A DNA stretch of 64,000 bases, taken from contig NZ_CP133261.1 of NCBI RefSeq assembly GCF_030931715.1, forward strand, positions 2,210,643-2,274,642, read 5' to 3'. The position numbers were made by a program, and so were the translations under genes. The notes under the pieces are model-generated. The model was given only the letters and a program-made list of their open reading frames with translations. It was not told the origin of the DNA and made no database searches. Shown here one piece after another: positions 54,159-62,217 of this stretch. Source of the DNA: Tissierella sp. MB52-C2 (lineage in GTDB: Bacteria > Bacillota > Clostridia > Tissierellales > Tissierellaceae). Every line of letters begins with the position of its first letter. Positions within the stretch are counted from its first letter, which is position 1.

Positions 54159-55382
54159 CTACTCTATTATATGACCTCTGCCTTCACACTTGGGACATAC
54201 TCTGTGAAAATCCCTAGCTAAAGATCTTCTTATTTTTTTTCTAGTCAATTCTACAAGGCCAAGTTTTGTAATATCTATGATGTTAGTCTTTATCTTATCC
54301 TTCTTTAAATGTTTTCTCAATATGGACAAAACATCAGAAATATCATTCTTATTTTTCATATCAATAAAGTCTATTATTATTATACCGCCTATATCTCTAA
54401 GTCTAATTTGTCTTGCAATTTCTTCGGATGCTTCTATATTAGTTCTTACTACTGTATCCCCTAAGGAACTACTTCCTACAAACTTTCCAGTATTTACATC
54501 TATAACTGTCAATGCCTCTGTCTCGTCTATAACTATATAACCACCCGATTTAAGGGATACAACCCTTTGAAGTGCTGTTTGTAAGTCCTGTTGAATTTCA
54601 ATATCATAGTTAATAGAGAAGTCTTTATCTAGTTCCATTCTATCTGAAAATCTAAATGGAAATGTTTCCTCAGTTAAGATCAAGTTATCGTAAACGTCCT
54701 TATTATTCACTATGATTTTTTCAGTCTCATCATTAAGGCTATCCCTTATTATTTGATAACCTAGGCTAGGCTCATTATATAATAGCTTAGGACAGGGTAA
54801 AAAGTTTCTTTCCTTTTCTATTTTAGAATAAATATTATATAAAATATTATATTCTTCTTCTAATACAGGTTCATCTATGCCTTCTGATGCTGTTCTGAAA
54901 ATTACACCCATATCATCTTTTATAATTCTTTTTCCCATTTCTTTTAAATTTTCTATTTCAACTATACTTCGAATTTTTTTTGATATATTTATTTTATTGG
55001 AAAAAGGTGTAAATACTAAAAATCTACCAGGTATTTCAATATGAGTAGTTACTTTTGCTCCTTTATTTCCTGAAGGTTCCTTTACTACCTGTACTATTAT
55101 TTCTTGTCCAGATTTAACTACTTCCGATATTTTATATCTTTTACCATTGTATAGAAGATCTTTCGGTAAAGCATCCTTTACATATAAATAAGCATTTTTA
55201 CCTTCACCTATGTCTACAAATGCTGCTTCCATTCCTTGTAATACATTAACTACTCTACCTCTATAAATGTTTCCTACTATTTTCTTTTCTTCTTTTTCTA
55301 AATGATATTCAACAAGTCTATGATTTTCTACAATGCCTACCCTTTGAAATCCATCTAAAGAATCAATAAAAATATAACTCAT
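54159..55382 (-). CDS. rng: Ribonuclease G/E family protein
   Basis: This 407-residue RNase G-like endonuclease has an S1 domain (IYRGRVVNVLQGMEAAFVDIG), the catalytic core VIDVNTGKFVG and IIIDFIDM, and the Zn-link CPKCEGRG at the C-terminus. It lacks the RNase E scaffold tail. It processes rRNA and degrades mRNA. It is close behind the TIGR03936/TIGR03960 pair, a common arrangement. Confidence 0.95.
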   Translation of the reverse strand: MSYIFIDSLDGFQRVGIVENHRLVEYHLEKEEKKIVGNIYRGRVVNVLQGMEAAFVDIGEGKNAYLYVKDALPKDLLYNGKRYKISEVVKSGQEIIVQVVKEPSGNKGAKVTTHIEIPGRFLVFTPFSNKINISKKIRSIVEIENLKEMGKRIIKDDMGVIFRTASEGIDEPVLEEEYNILYNIYSKIEKERNFLPCPKLLYNEPSLGYQIIRDSLNDETEKIIVNNKDVYDNLILTEETFPFRFSDRMELDKDFSINYDIEIQQDLQTALQRVVSLKSGGYIVIDETEALTVIDVNTGKFVGSSSLGDTVVRTNIEASEEIARQIRLRDIGGIIIIDFIDMKNKNDISDVLSILRKHLKKDKIKTNIIDITKLGLVELTRKKIRRSLARDFHRVCPKCEGRGHIIE

Positions 55383-55397
55383 AAAAACTCTCCTATC

Positions 55398-56093
55398 TTA
55401 TAACGGCTTATATATATTTTTATCTTTTTCCGCATATAGACCTAATCTTTTTATGGCTATAGAATCCATATCTATATTAAGAGTCGTATCTCTATTTAAT
55501 GCTTCCATCAAGTTTATTGGCTTTAAATTTCCATTATCTCCTGATTTTAATAGTGTTTCTATTATTATATTGTTATCATTTATTTCTTTTAATATTAGGT
55601 TTCCTATAAGGTTTTTAATATTTTCTTGTCTTTCAATTTTCTTTTTACCTTTTTTCTTTAATTTGGTAATCATTATCTCTTCCTTAGATAGCCAAGTATT
55701 AATTATATCTTCTGCTTCTTCTTTCGTTCTATCTTCACTTATATCAAAGTTTATTTCATAAAATGCCCAGGCAATTAAAGAGGCTATAGATTCTTCTTTT
55801 TCTAAATATACAGCTTTAATAATCTGAATATCTCTAGGTAGTACACTGTTCATTTTTTCCACAAATTCTTCTGCTGGAATATATTCAAGATCTACATCCA
55901 TATATTCCTCTTCAGATTCAATTCCTAGTGATAAAGGGTGAGCTATGGAAAACTTAGGATGGGGATTAAATCCTTCAGAATATTTTATAGGAATATCTGC
56001 TCTGTTAAAGCTCCTATGAAATACTCTCATTAAATCTAAATGCCCAATATATCTCAAATAATTTTTCTTATTAAATGTAACTCGTAAAATCAA
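55398..56093 (-). CDS. TIGR03936/DUF2344 family protein
   Basis: This 231-residue protein has the family start RYIGHLDLMRVFHRSFNRAD, FNPHPKFSIAHPLSLGIES, and a C-terminal part rich in Lys. It is fused to or paired with the TIGR03960 radical SAM protein in many bacteria, and here its start overlaps that gene's stop. The function is unknown; an RNA modification role is suspected. Confidence 0.9.
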   Translation of the reverse strand: MILRVTFNKKNYLRYIGHLDLMRVFHRSFNRADIPIKYSEGFNPHPKFSIAHPLSLGIESEEEYMDVDLEYIPAEEFVEKMNSVLPRDIQIIKAVYLEKEESIASLIAWAFYEINFDISEDRTKEEAEDIINTWLSKEEIMITKLKKKGKKKIERQENIKNLIGNLILKEINDNNIIIETLLKSGDNGNLKPINLMEALNRDTTLNIDMDSIAIKRLGLYAEKDKNIYKPL

Positions 56094-57937
56094 TTATCTC
56101 CACCACCTGTCATTGTACATCCCTTTATTCCACATCCTCTACATTGTTGTCTGCAATCAGGTGTAGTTTGTTCTTCTAGGGATCTTTTATATTCTCTCAT
56201 TAAATAGTCCTTAGATACTCCTGGATTTATAAAATCCCAAGGTAAATTTTCCTCTAAAGACCTATTTCTTAAAGCATAAAAATCCCCATCTATATTTAGC
56301 TCTTTTAGAGTCTCTATCCAAGTATCATATTTAAAGTACTCTGACCATCCGTCAAATTTACAACCTTTTTCCCAAGCCCTAAGTATAAGCTTAGATATTC
56401 TTCTATCACCTCTGGCTATTATTGCCTCTAGATAGCTTAATTTAGGATCATGGTAGTTAAATGTTACCTTATTATCTTTTATGCTATTCTTTACAAGATA
56501 TATCTTTCTATAAAACTCATCCATAGATTCTTGACCTACCCATTGAAAAGGAGTAAATGGCTTCGGTACAAAACAAGAAGCACTAGCTGTTACCTTTAGA
56601 TTACCCTTTCTTTCATCTTTAGGTAAGTCGAAAAACATATCCTTAACTTTATAAGCTAAATCTTTTATTCCCATTACATCTTCATCAGTCTCAGTAGGCA
56701 ATCCTACCATAAAGTATAGTTTTATAGTAGACCAACCTTCTTTAAACACATAATTTACAGTATTTATTAAATCTTCTTCAGTTATTCCCTTGTTGATTAC
56801 ATCTCTAAGTCTTTGGCTTCCTGCCTCAGGTGCAAAAGTTAATCCTGATTTTCTAACCTTCTCAATTTCCTTTAATATATCTATACTAAAAGAGTCTAGT
56901 CTTAAAGATGGTAAAGATACCCCTACTTTCTTTTCTTCAAACTTCTCCATTAATTTAGTAATAAGTATATATAGTTCTGAGTAATCGCAGGAACTAAGGG
57001 AAGATAAGGAGATATTTTCATATCCTGTGTTTTTTACTAATTTATCTGCCAATTCTACTATTTTATCCACAGATTTTTCTCTTATAGGTCTATAGATCAT
57101 ACCTGCTTGACAAAATCTACATCCATGTGTACATCCCCTAAAGATTTCCATACTTACTCTATCGTGGACAGTCTCAATAAATGGTACTATCATCTTTTCA
57201 GGTGAAAACATGGAGTCTAAATCTTTAATCATTCTCTTGTCTATTGTACTTGGTATTCCTTCAATAAGAGAAATTCTTTCCTTTATTGTTCCATCTTCAT
57301 TATATATTACATCATAAAACTTCGGAACATAAACACCCTGAATCTGAGCAACTGACTTTAGAAACTCTTCTCTATCCCATTGTCCTTCTTTGTGTTCCTT
57401 ATATAGCTTAAGTATTTCCAGCGTCACTTCTTCTCCTTCACCAATTACAAAGAAATCAATGAAATCTGCTATAGGCTCTGGATTATATGCACAGGGTCCT
57501 CCTGCTATTACAAATGGATATTCATCTGTTCTATCTTTTGATAATAAAGGAATTTTAGATAAATCTAAAATATTTAATATATTTGTATAACTCATTTCGT
57601 ATTGTAGGGTAAATCCTAAGAAATCAAAATTCTTTACTTCTTCTTTACTTTCCAATGTAAAAAGCGGAAGATCTTCATGTCGCATTTCTGCTTCCATGTC
57701 TGTCCAAGGGGCAAATACTCTCTCGCATAGTAGATTTTCTTCTTCGTTTATTAAATTATATAAAATATGAAGCCCTAAATGAGACATCCCAACATCATAT
57801 ATATCTGGAAAAGAAAAAGCAAATTTTACTTTTACCTTTTCTAAGTCTTTTGTTACTGAATTTTCTTCCATTCCAATGTATCTGGCTGGCCTTTCTACCT
57901 TTTTTAAAACTCTATCAAGTTTTTTTTGATTAATCAT
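56090..57937 (-). CDS. TIGR03960 family radical SAM protein with B12-binding-like domain
   Basis: This 615-residue protein has an N-terminal cobalamin-binding-like Rossmann region (YDVGMSHLGLHILYNLIN). The radical SAM motif GCTHGCRFCQAG comes next, and extra Cys near the end (CRQQCRGCGIKGC) suggest a second cluster. The function is unknown. It overlaps the TIGR03936 gene by 4 bases, and rng follows. AAAGGTGG precedes the ATG. Confidence 0.93.
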   Translation of the reverse strand: MINQKKLDRVLKKVERPARYIGMEENSVTKDLEKVKVKFAFSFPDIYDVGMSHLGLHILYNLINEEENLLCERVFAPWTDMEAEMRHEDLPLFTLESKEEVKNFDFLGFTLQYEMSYTNILNILDLSKIPLLSKDRTDEYPFVIAGGPCAYNPEPIADFIDFFVIGEGEEVTLEILKLYKEHKEGQWDREEFLKSVAQIQGVYVPKFYDVIYNEDGTIKERISLIEGIPSTIDKRMIKDLDSMFSPEKMIVPFIETVHDRVSMEIFRGCTHGCRFCQAGMIYRPIREKSVDKIVELADKLVKNTGYENISLSSLSSCDYSELYILITKLMEKFEEKKVGVSLPSLRLDSFSIDILKEIEKVRKSGLTFAPEAGSQRLRDVINKGITEEDLINTVNYVFKEGWSTIKLYFMVGLPTETDEDVMGIKDLAYKVKDMFFDLPKDERKGNLKVTASASCFVPKPFTPFQWVGQESMDEFYRKIYLVKNSIKDNKVTFNYHDPKLSYLEAIIARGDRRISKLILRAWEKGCKFDGWSEYFKYDTWIETLKELNIDGDFYALRNRSLEENLPWDFINPGVSKDYLMREYKRSLEEQTTPDCRQQCRGCGIKGCTMTGGGDN

Positions 57938-58021
57938 TTGTTTCCACCTTTCATTGATACTCTAGCTATTATCTTATCACTTTTCAACTAATATTAGTAG
58001 ACAAATTTTAATCCTCAATAG

Positions 58022-58051
58022 AATGCCTCGGGGATTCCCGAGGCATTCTAT
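58022..58051 (-). terminator. Hairpin after the 58048-58326 gene
   Basis: AGAATGCCTCGGG, a short loop and CCCGAGGCATTCT form a very stable stem that includes the stop codon. The next minus-strand bases (ATTGAGG) have no T run, so termination may be inefficient. Confidence 0.65.
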
Positions 58052-58326
58052 TTATTACGTTTATTAAGTTGTCCAGTTAATTCATCTATGGCTTCCATAG
58101 ATATATCCACTACTTTTCCTAGATACTCTTTTACTTTTCGCCCATCTTCTTTTAAACTAAATTCATAATATACATTTCTTTCAATAATATTAATAATATC
58201 ATTTGTGATCTTAGTATTCATCATCTTAATTAAAAGTACGATTAATAAGGTAACTAATACAAAAATTAGTCTATTTACTTGCTTATTATAATATTTTTTT
58301 GGGGGATTGCCATATCTTTTATTCAT
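58048..58326 (-). CDS. Hypothetical small membrane protein
   Basis: I do not recognise this 92-residue protein. It has a basic N-terminus, one transmembrane segment (about residues 19-37, RLIFVLVTLLIVLLIKMM), then a mainly helical outer part. In Bacillus the rplU-min interval holds spoIVFA/spoIVFB; here only this protein and the ApbE pair lie between, and I cannot show homology to SpoIVFA. A terminator hairpin follows. Confidence 0.65.
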   Translation of the reverse strand: MNKRYGNPPKKYYNKQVNRLIFVLVTLLIVLLIKMMNTKITNDIINIIERNVYYEFSLKEDGRKVKEYLGKVVDISMEAIDELTGQLNKRNK

Positions 58327-58387
58327 AAAATCACCTACCTCGATATTACTATATATTATTTACTTGAAGTAGATTTTATACCATTAA

Positions 58388-59434
58388 TTAGTATTCCTTT
58401 ATGTTAAAAGAGTTATTCTTATTATTTAGATTAAATTTATCAATTAAAGCTGTAGGTACATAGATTTCCTTACTTTTTGTAACAAATATGGCTTCTACAC
58501 CTTCTAGAGAGTTTGCAAGTTCCATTCCCCTATCTAATCCTAAAACAAATAATGTGGTAGATAAAGCATCTCCATCTATGGATTTATCAGAAATAATACT
58601 TACCCCCGTTATTTCATTATCTGATGGATATCCTGTTTTAGCATCTAAGATATGATGATATTTTTTCCCGTTATAGTTAAAATATCTCTCATAGTCTCCA
58701 GATGTGACTATGGACTTATTTTGAACTTCTATTACGCCTAAAAAGTTTCCAGTATATTCAAATGGATCTTGAATCCCTATTTTCCAAAGAGATTCATCTA
58801 ATTTATTACCATGAGCAAAAACATTTCCACCTAAATCAATTATCGCCTTATTTACTCCATTTTCAGTTAATATCCTTCTTACTTCATCTGTTGCATACCC
58901 CTTTACTATACCACCAAGGTTAATCTTCATATTTTTTTCTTTTAGATATATTTGATTATTATCTAATAATTCAAGATTATTATAATTTGTATAAGCTTTT
59001 ATTTTTTCAATATCCTCCATGGTAGGGATAGATTCTCTCTCCTTCTCTTCAGCCTTTATATTCCATAGGTCTACCAAAGCCCCAATAGTAGGATCATAAG
59101 CACCAGAAGATATTTCAGCAAAATGTTTTGCTTCACTTATAACAAAATATGTGTCCTCGTTCACAACTACAGGTTTTATACCTGCACTTTCATTTATTTT
59201 TGTTACATCGCTATTTTCTAATGTTGCACTCATTCTTTCTTCTATTTCTTCTAATCTAAAAAATACTTTTTCTAAAACCTTTTCATCAGGTTTATCATAT
59301 ATCTTTACAGTCATTACTGTATCCATTAAAAACTCTGTCCTAGAAATAGGTTCAAGTTCTTTTGTCTTTGTACATCCACTTATAATCATTATTAAAGCCA
59401 ACACCATAACAAGCTTTAAATATATTTTTCTCAT
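58388..59434 (-). CDS. apbE: FAD:protein FMN transferase (ApbE)
   Basis: This 348-residue lipoprotein (lipobox ISGC) has the ApbE motifs FLMDTVMTVKIYD, NINLGGIVKGYATDEV-like KINLGGIVKG, and SGDYERYFNYNGKKYHHILD. It attaches FMN to Thr of proteins with a (S/T)GAT(S/T) motif, outside the membrane. Its probable substrate, with two such motifs, is encoded immediately upstream. Confidence 0.95.
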   Translation of the reverse strand: MRKIYLKLVMVLALIMIISGCTKTKELEPISRTEFLMDTVMTVKIYDKPDEKVLEKVFFRLEEIEERMSATLENSDVTKINESAGIKPVVVNEDTYFVISEAKHFAEISSGAYDPTIGALVDLWNIKAEEKERESIPTMEDIEKIKAYTNYNNLELLDNNQIYLKEKNMKINLGGIVKGYATDEVRRILTENGVNKAIIDLGGNVFAHGNKLDESLWKIGIQDPFEYTGNFLGVIEVQNKSIVTSGDYERYFNYNGKKYHHILDAKTGYPSDNEITGVSIISDKSIDGDALSTTLFVLGLDRGMELANSLEGVEAIFVTKSKEIYVPTALIDKFNLNNKNNSFNIKEY

Positions 59435-59459
59435 TATTCTATCACTCCATATGATTTGA

Positions 59460-59488
59460 AAAAACCCTAACTTTTAAGTTAGGGTTTT
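59460..59488 (-). terminator. Terminator after the FMN-binding lipoprotein gene
   Basis: AAACCCTAACTT and AAGTTAGGGTTT pair around a small centre on the minus strand. It separates the FMN lipoprotein gene from apbE. Confidence 0.82.
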
Positions 59489-59492
59489 ATTT

Positions 59493-60293
59493 TTATTTTG
59501 CTGCACTTAAAGCTTGGTTTACAAGTTCCATTACATTAGTTCTTGTACTTGTTGCTCCTGTAACACTATCTACGTCAATATTTTCTGTTCCATTATTATC
59601 GATGATTAATTTTTGCATTGCTTTAGCCACTTCAAAAGTCGTCTCAAAAGCATAGTTGTCTACTGATTTTACGTCTCCTACCTTTACTCCATCTGCATCT
59701 TCTACTGCTATTTCAGCATAGTTAACACCAGTAATTTGACCATCTTGAACTTTTACTTTAACTTCTGCTAACCAGCCGTGACTAGCCTCTGTAGCCTTAG
59801 CTTCATATACTCCATCTTTATATACTGAAGTGTATGCTTCTCCTTTAGATGCTTTATCTAATAGTTGTCCTGTAATCTCTTTAAAGGTTCCTTTAGTACT
59901 AGTTGCACCTGAAACTGCATCAAAGTCTACTGCATTAAGATCTTTTTTGTCATTGAATTGAGCATTTAAGTCTTTAATTACAGCTATTCCTTCAGCATAA
60001 GGATAGTTTGATTCATTTTTAGCTTCTCCTGAGTCTACTAAATACTCATTATAATCTAATGATTCAACTTGCCCATCCTTTACTTCCAGTTTTGCCATAG
60101 AATAGTTTCCATGATCACTTACTTCTGTCTTAACTAGATAAGTACCATCTACTAAGTTTTCATTTGCTTCTCCTGATACCTCTGTAACTGGCTTGTTCTC
60201 ATCTACTGGAGTTGCACCTTTCTTAGCACATCCTGTGAAAACAGCAGTAGTTAAAACTACTGATAATCCTAATGCTAATACCTTTTTGTTCAT
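59493..60293 (-). CDS. FMN-binding lipoprotein with two flavinylation sites (PplA-like)
   Basis: This 266-residue lipoprotein (lipobox FTGC, Cys22) contains two tandem FMN-binding domains. Each ends in an ApbE target motif: SGATST at residues 128-133 and TGATST at 245-250. Listeria PplA, with the same two-domain plan, carries electrons outward from the membrane. A similar role here is inferred. It has its own promoter and terminator, and apbE follows directly. Confidence 0.92.
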   Translation of the reverse strand: MNKKVLALGLSVVLTTAVFTGCAKKGATPVDENKPVTEVSGEANENLVDGTYLVKTEVSDHGNYSMAKLEVKDGQVESLDYNEYLVDSGEAKNESNYPYAEGIAVIKDLNAQFNDKKDLNAVDFDAVSGATSTKGTFKEITGQLLDKASKGEAYTSVYKDGVYEAKATEASHGWLAEVKVKVQDGQITGVNYAEIAVEDADGVKVGDVKSVDNYAFETTFEVAKAMQKLIIDNNGTENIDVDSVTGATSTRTNVMELVNQALSAAK

Positions 60294-60334
60294 TTCAAAC
60301 CTCCTAATTTCTCTTTAGTTATTTATATGCATTA

Positions 60335-60363
60335 ATTATACTATATAGTATAAAGTTTATCAA
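60335..60363 (-). promoter_or_regulatory. Promoter of the FMN-binding lipoprotein gene
   Basis: TTGATA (60363-60358), a 17-base spacer and TATAAT (60340-60335) on the minus strand. Confidence 0.75.
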
Positions 60364-60386
60364 TATTAAACTTTTTATATATAGTT

Positions 60387-60665
60387 TTATTTATCTTCTT
60401 TTACTTTTATTATTGGTATATTTGCTACTAATGCAGAGATTGTAGAACTATCCATATCCCTTTTCATTCTCGTTAGTTTTATATCTAGTCCAGCCTCATC
60501 TATATCTGCATATTCGGATATTACTCTAATTATATCACCTTTAATCATATCTAAGAACTTTGGTGAAAGATCTGCTCTATCATGTACCAATACTAATTTA
60601 AGTCTTTCTTTAGCTACATTTTTACTCTTCTCATCTTTTTTCCCAAATAATTTAAATAGTTCCAA
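60387..60665 (-). CDS. minE: Cell division topological specificity factor MinE
   Basis: This 92-residue MinE has the N-terminal membrane/anti-MinCD segment (FGKKDEKSKNVAKERLKLVL) and the C-terminal dimer domain. It drives MinD dynamics. It ends the minC-minD-minE group; MinE occurs in some Clostridia, unlike Bacillus. Confidence 0.95.
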   Translation of the reverse strand: MELFKLFGKKDEKSKNVAKERLKLVLVHDRADLSPKFLDMIKGDIIRVISEYADIDEAGLDIKLTRMKRDMDSSTISALVANIPIIKVKEDK

Positions 60666-60677
60666 GAAACTCCCCCC

Positions 60678-61490
60678 TTATTTACCAAATAACACTTTTA
60701 GAATTTTACTTAATTTTCCTTCTTCACCAACATCTAAGTTTAGCAATTCTACTTCTTCCCCTGTTATTCTTTTGGTTATATTCCTAAAGGCCTTTCCTGA
60801 TAACGCTTTTTCATCTATAACTACTGGTTCCCCTTTATTTGTAGATATGACTATGGCCTCATCGTCTGGTACTATACCTATTAAATCTATGGCCAAGATG
60901 TCTATAATATCATCAATATTCATCATATCTCCTCTTTTAACCATTTCATGTCTAATTCTATTTATTATTAGCTTAGGATTATGTAATCCTTTTGCTTCAA
61001 GTATTCCTATTACTCTATCAGCATCTCTTACGGCAGATATTTCAGGAGTTGTAACTATAAGTGCTAAATCAGCACCAGCTATTGAATTTTGAAAGCCTTG
61101 CTCTATTCCTGCTGGTGAATCTACTATGATATAATCAAATTCTTTTTTTAGTTGATTAACTAATTCAAGCATTTGATCTGGATTAACTGCAGACTTGTCC
61201 TTTGTTTGAGCAGCTGGTAAAAGAAACAGCTTTTCATGTCTTTTATCTCTTATTAAGGCTTGTTTTAGTCTGCAATTTTTCTCTACTACATCAACTATAT
61301 CATAGACTATTCTATTTTCCAATCCCATAACAACATCTAGATTTCGTAGTCCAATATCAGCATCAACAACTACTACGGATTTGCCTAAAAGTGCTAGTCC
61401 AGTTCCTATGTTTGCAGATGTGGTGGTCTTTCCCACTCCACCTTTTCCTGAAGTGATAACTATAGCAGTTCCTAGTTTCTCTTTGTCCAT
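60678..61490 (-). CDS. minD: Septum site-determining protein MinD
   Basis: This 270-residue ATPase has the deviant Walker motif GKGGVGKTTTSANIG and ends in a membrane-targeting amphipathic helix (GKLSKILKVLFGK). It recruits MinC to the membrane to block polar division. It lies between minC and minE. Confidence 0.97.
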   Translation of the reverse strand: MDKEKLGTAIVITSGKGGVGKTTTSANIGTGLALLGKSVVVVDADIGLRNLDVVMGLENRIVYDIVDVVEKNCRLKQALIRDKRHEKLFLLPAAQTKDKSAVNPDQMLELVNQLKKEFDYIIVDSPAGIEQGFQNSIAGADLALIVTTPEISAVRDADRVIGILEAKGLHNPKLIINRIRHEMVKRGDMMNIDDIIDILAIDLIGIVPDDEAIVISTNKGEPVVIDEKALSGKAFRNITKRITGEEVELLNLDVGEEGKLSKILKVLFGK

Positions 61491-61508
61491 TTATTATCCT
61501 CCCTTTTA

Positions 61509-62177
61509 TTATTTGTTAGGTAAATAAGGTTCAATTATTACCTCCCCCTCTTTAATCTTTGCTACCTCCGGAACTTTATATATCTCTAATTCTTTATCTG
61601 GTGGTCTAGCAATTATATCCCCAATTCTTAGCTGCATAGGCTGTAAATTATAGGCAGCCACTATGGCATTAAAATTTCCGCCTATTCCAGCATGAGCAAC
61701 CCCCCTAATTGTACCAAGGACAATTATGTTCCCCTTAGCTTGTATAAGTGCTCCAGGATTTACATCTCCTATTATAACTATATTACCATCATAGTCAATA
61801 GTTTGTCCTGATCTTAAGGTTCCATTTATAAATCTTGTCATTCCACAATCAATACCATCAAATTTAGTATTATCTTTAAGTTCCAGCTCTACATTGTCTT
61901 TATCAGCTTTTAATGTAGGATTAAGTATGTAATCTGGTAAGTCATCGTCAGAGACTACCAGATCATATTTATATTTTAAAATCAGTCTTAACTCCACCAA
62001 GTCTTCATAAGATAATCCTTTAGATTTAATACCCAATAAGTTTATTCCCTTATAAAAATTTGAAGCATTTTTCATCTTTTTATCTAATTCTTTTTTTATG
62101 GTTAAGAGATCTACTCCATCAATATTTAAAAAGACACCTTCCTTAACACCCTTAAAACTAATTAAGTCATCTTTCAC
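61509..62177 (-). CDS. minC: Septum site-determining protein MinC
   Basis: This 222-residue MinC has an N-terminal FtsZ-inhibiting domain and a C-terminal beta-helix (GTLRSGQTIDYDGNIVIIGD, GVAHAGIGGNFNAIVAA) that binds MinD. It lies between the PBP2 gene and minD. Confidence 0.95.
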   Translation of the reverse strand: MKDDLISFKGVKEGVFLNIDGVDLLTIKKELDKKMKNASNFYKGINLLGIKSKGLSYEDLVELRLILKYKYDLVVSDDDLPDYILNPTLKADKDNVELELKDNTKFDGIDCGMTRFINGTLRSGQTIDYDGNIVIIGDVNPGALIQAKGNIIVLGTIRGVAHAGIGGNFNAIVAAYNLQPMQLRIGDIIARPPDKELEIYKVPEVAKIKEGEVIIEPYLPNK

Positions 62178-62217
62178 TTTCTAAGTTACCTCCACAATAA
62201 TTTAAGTAAGTTTTATA

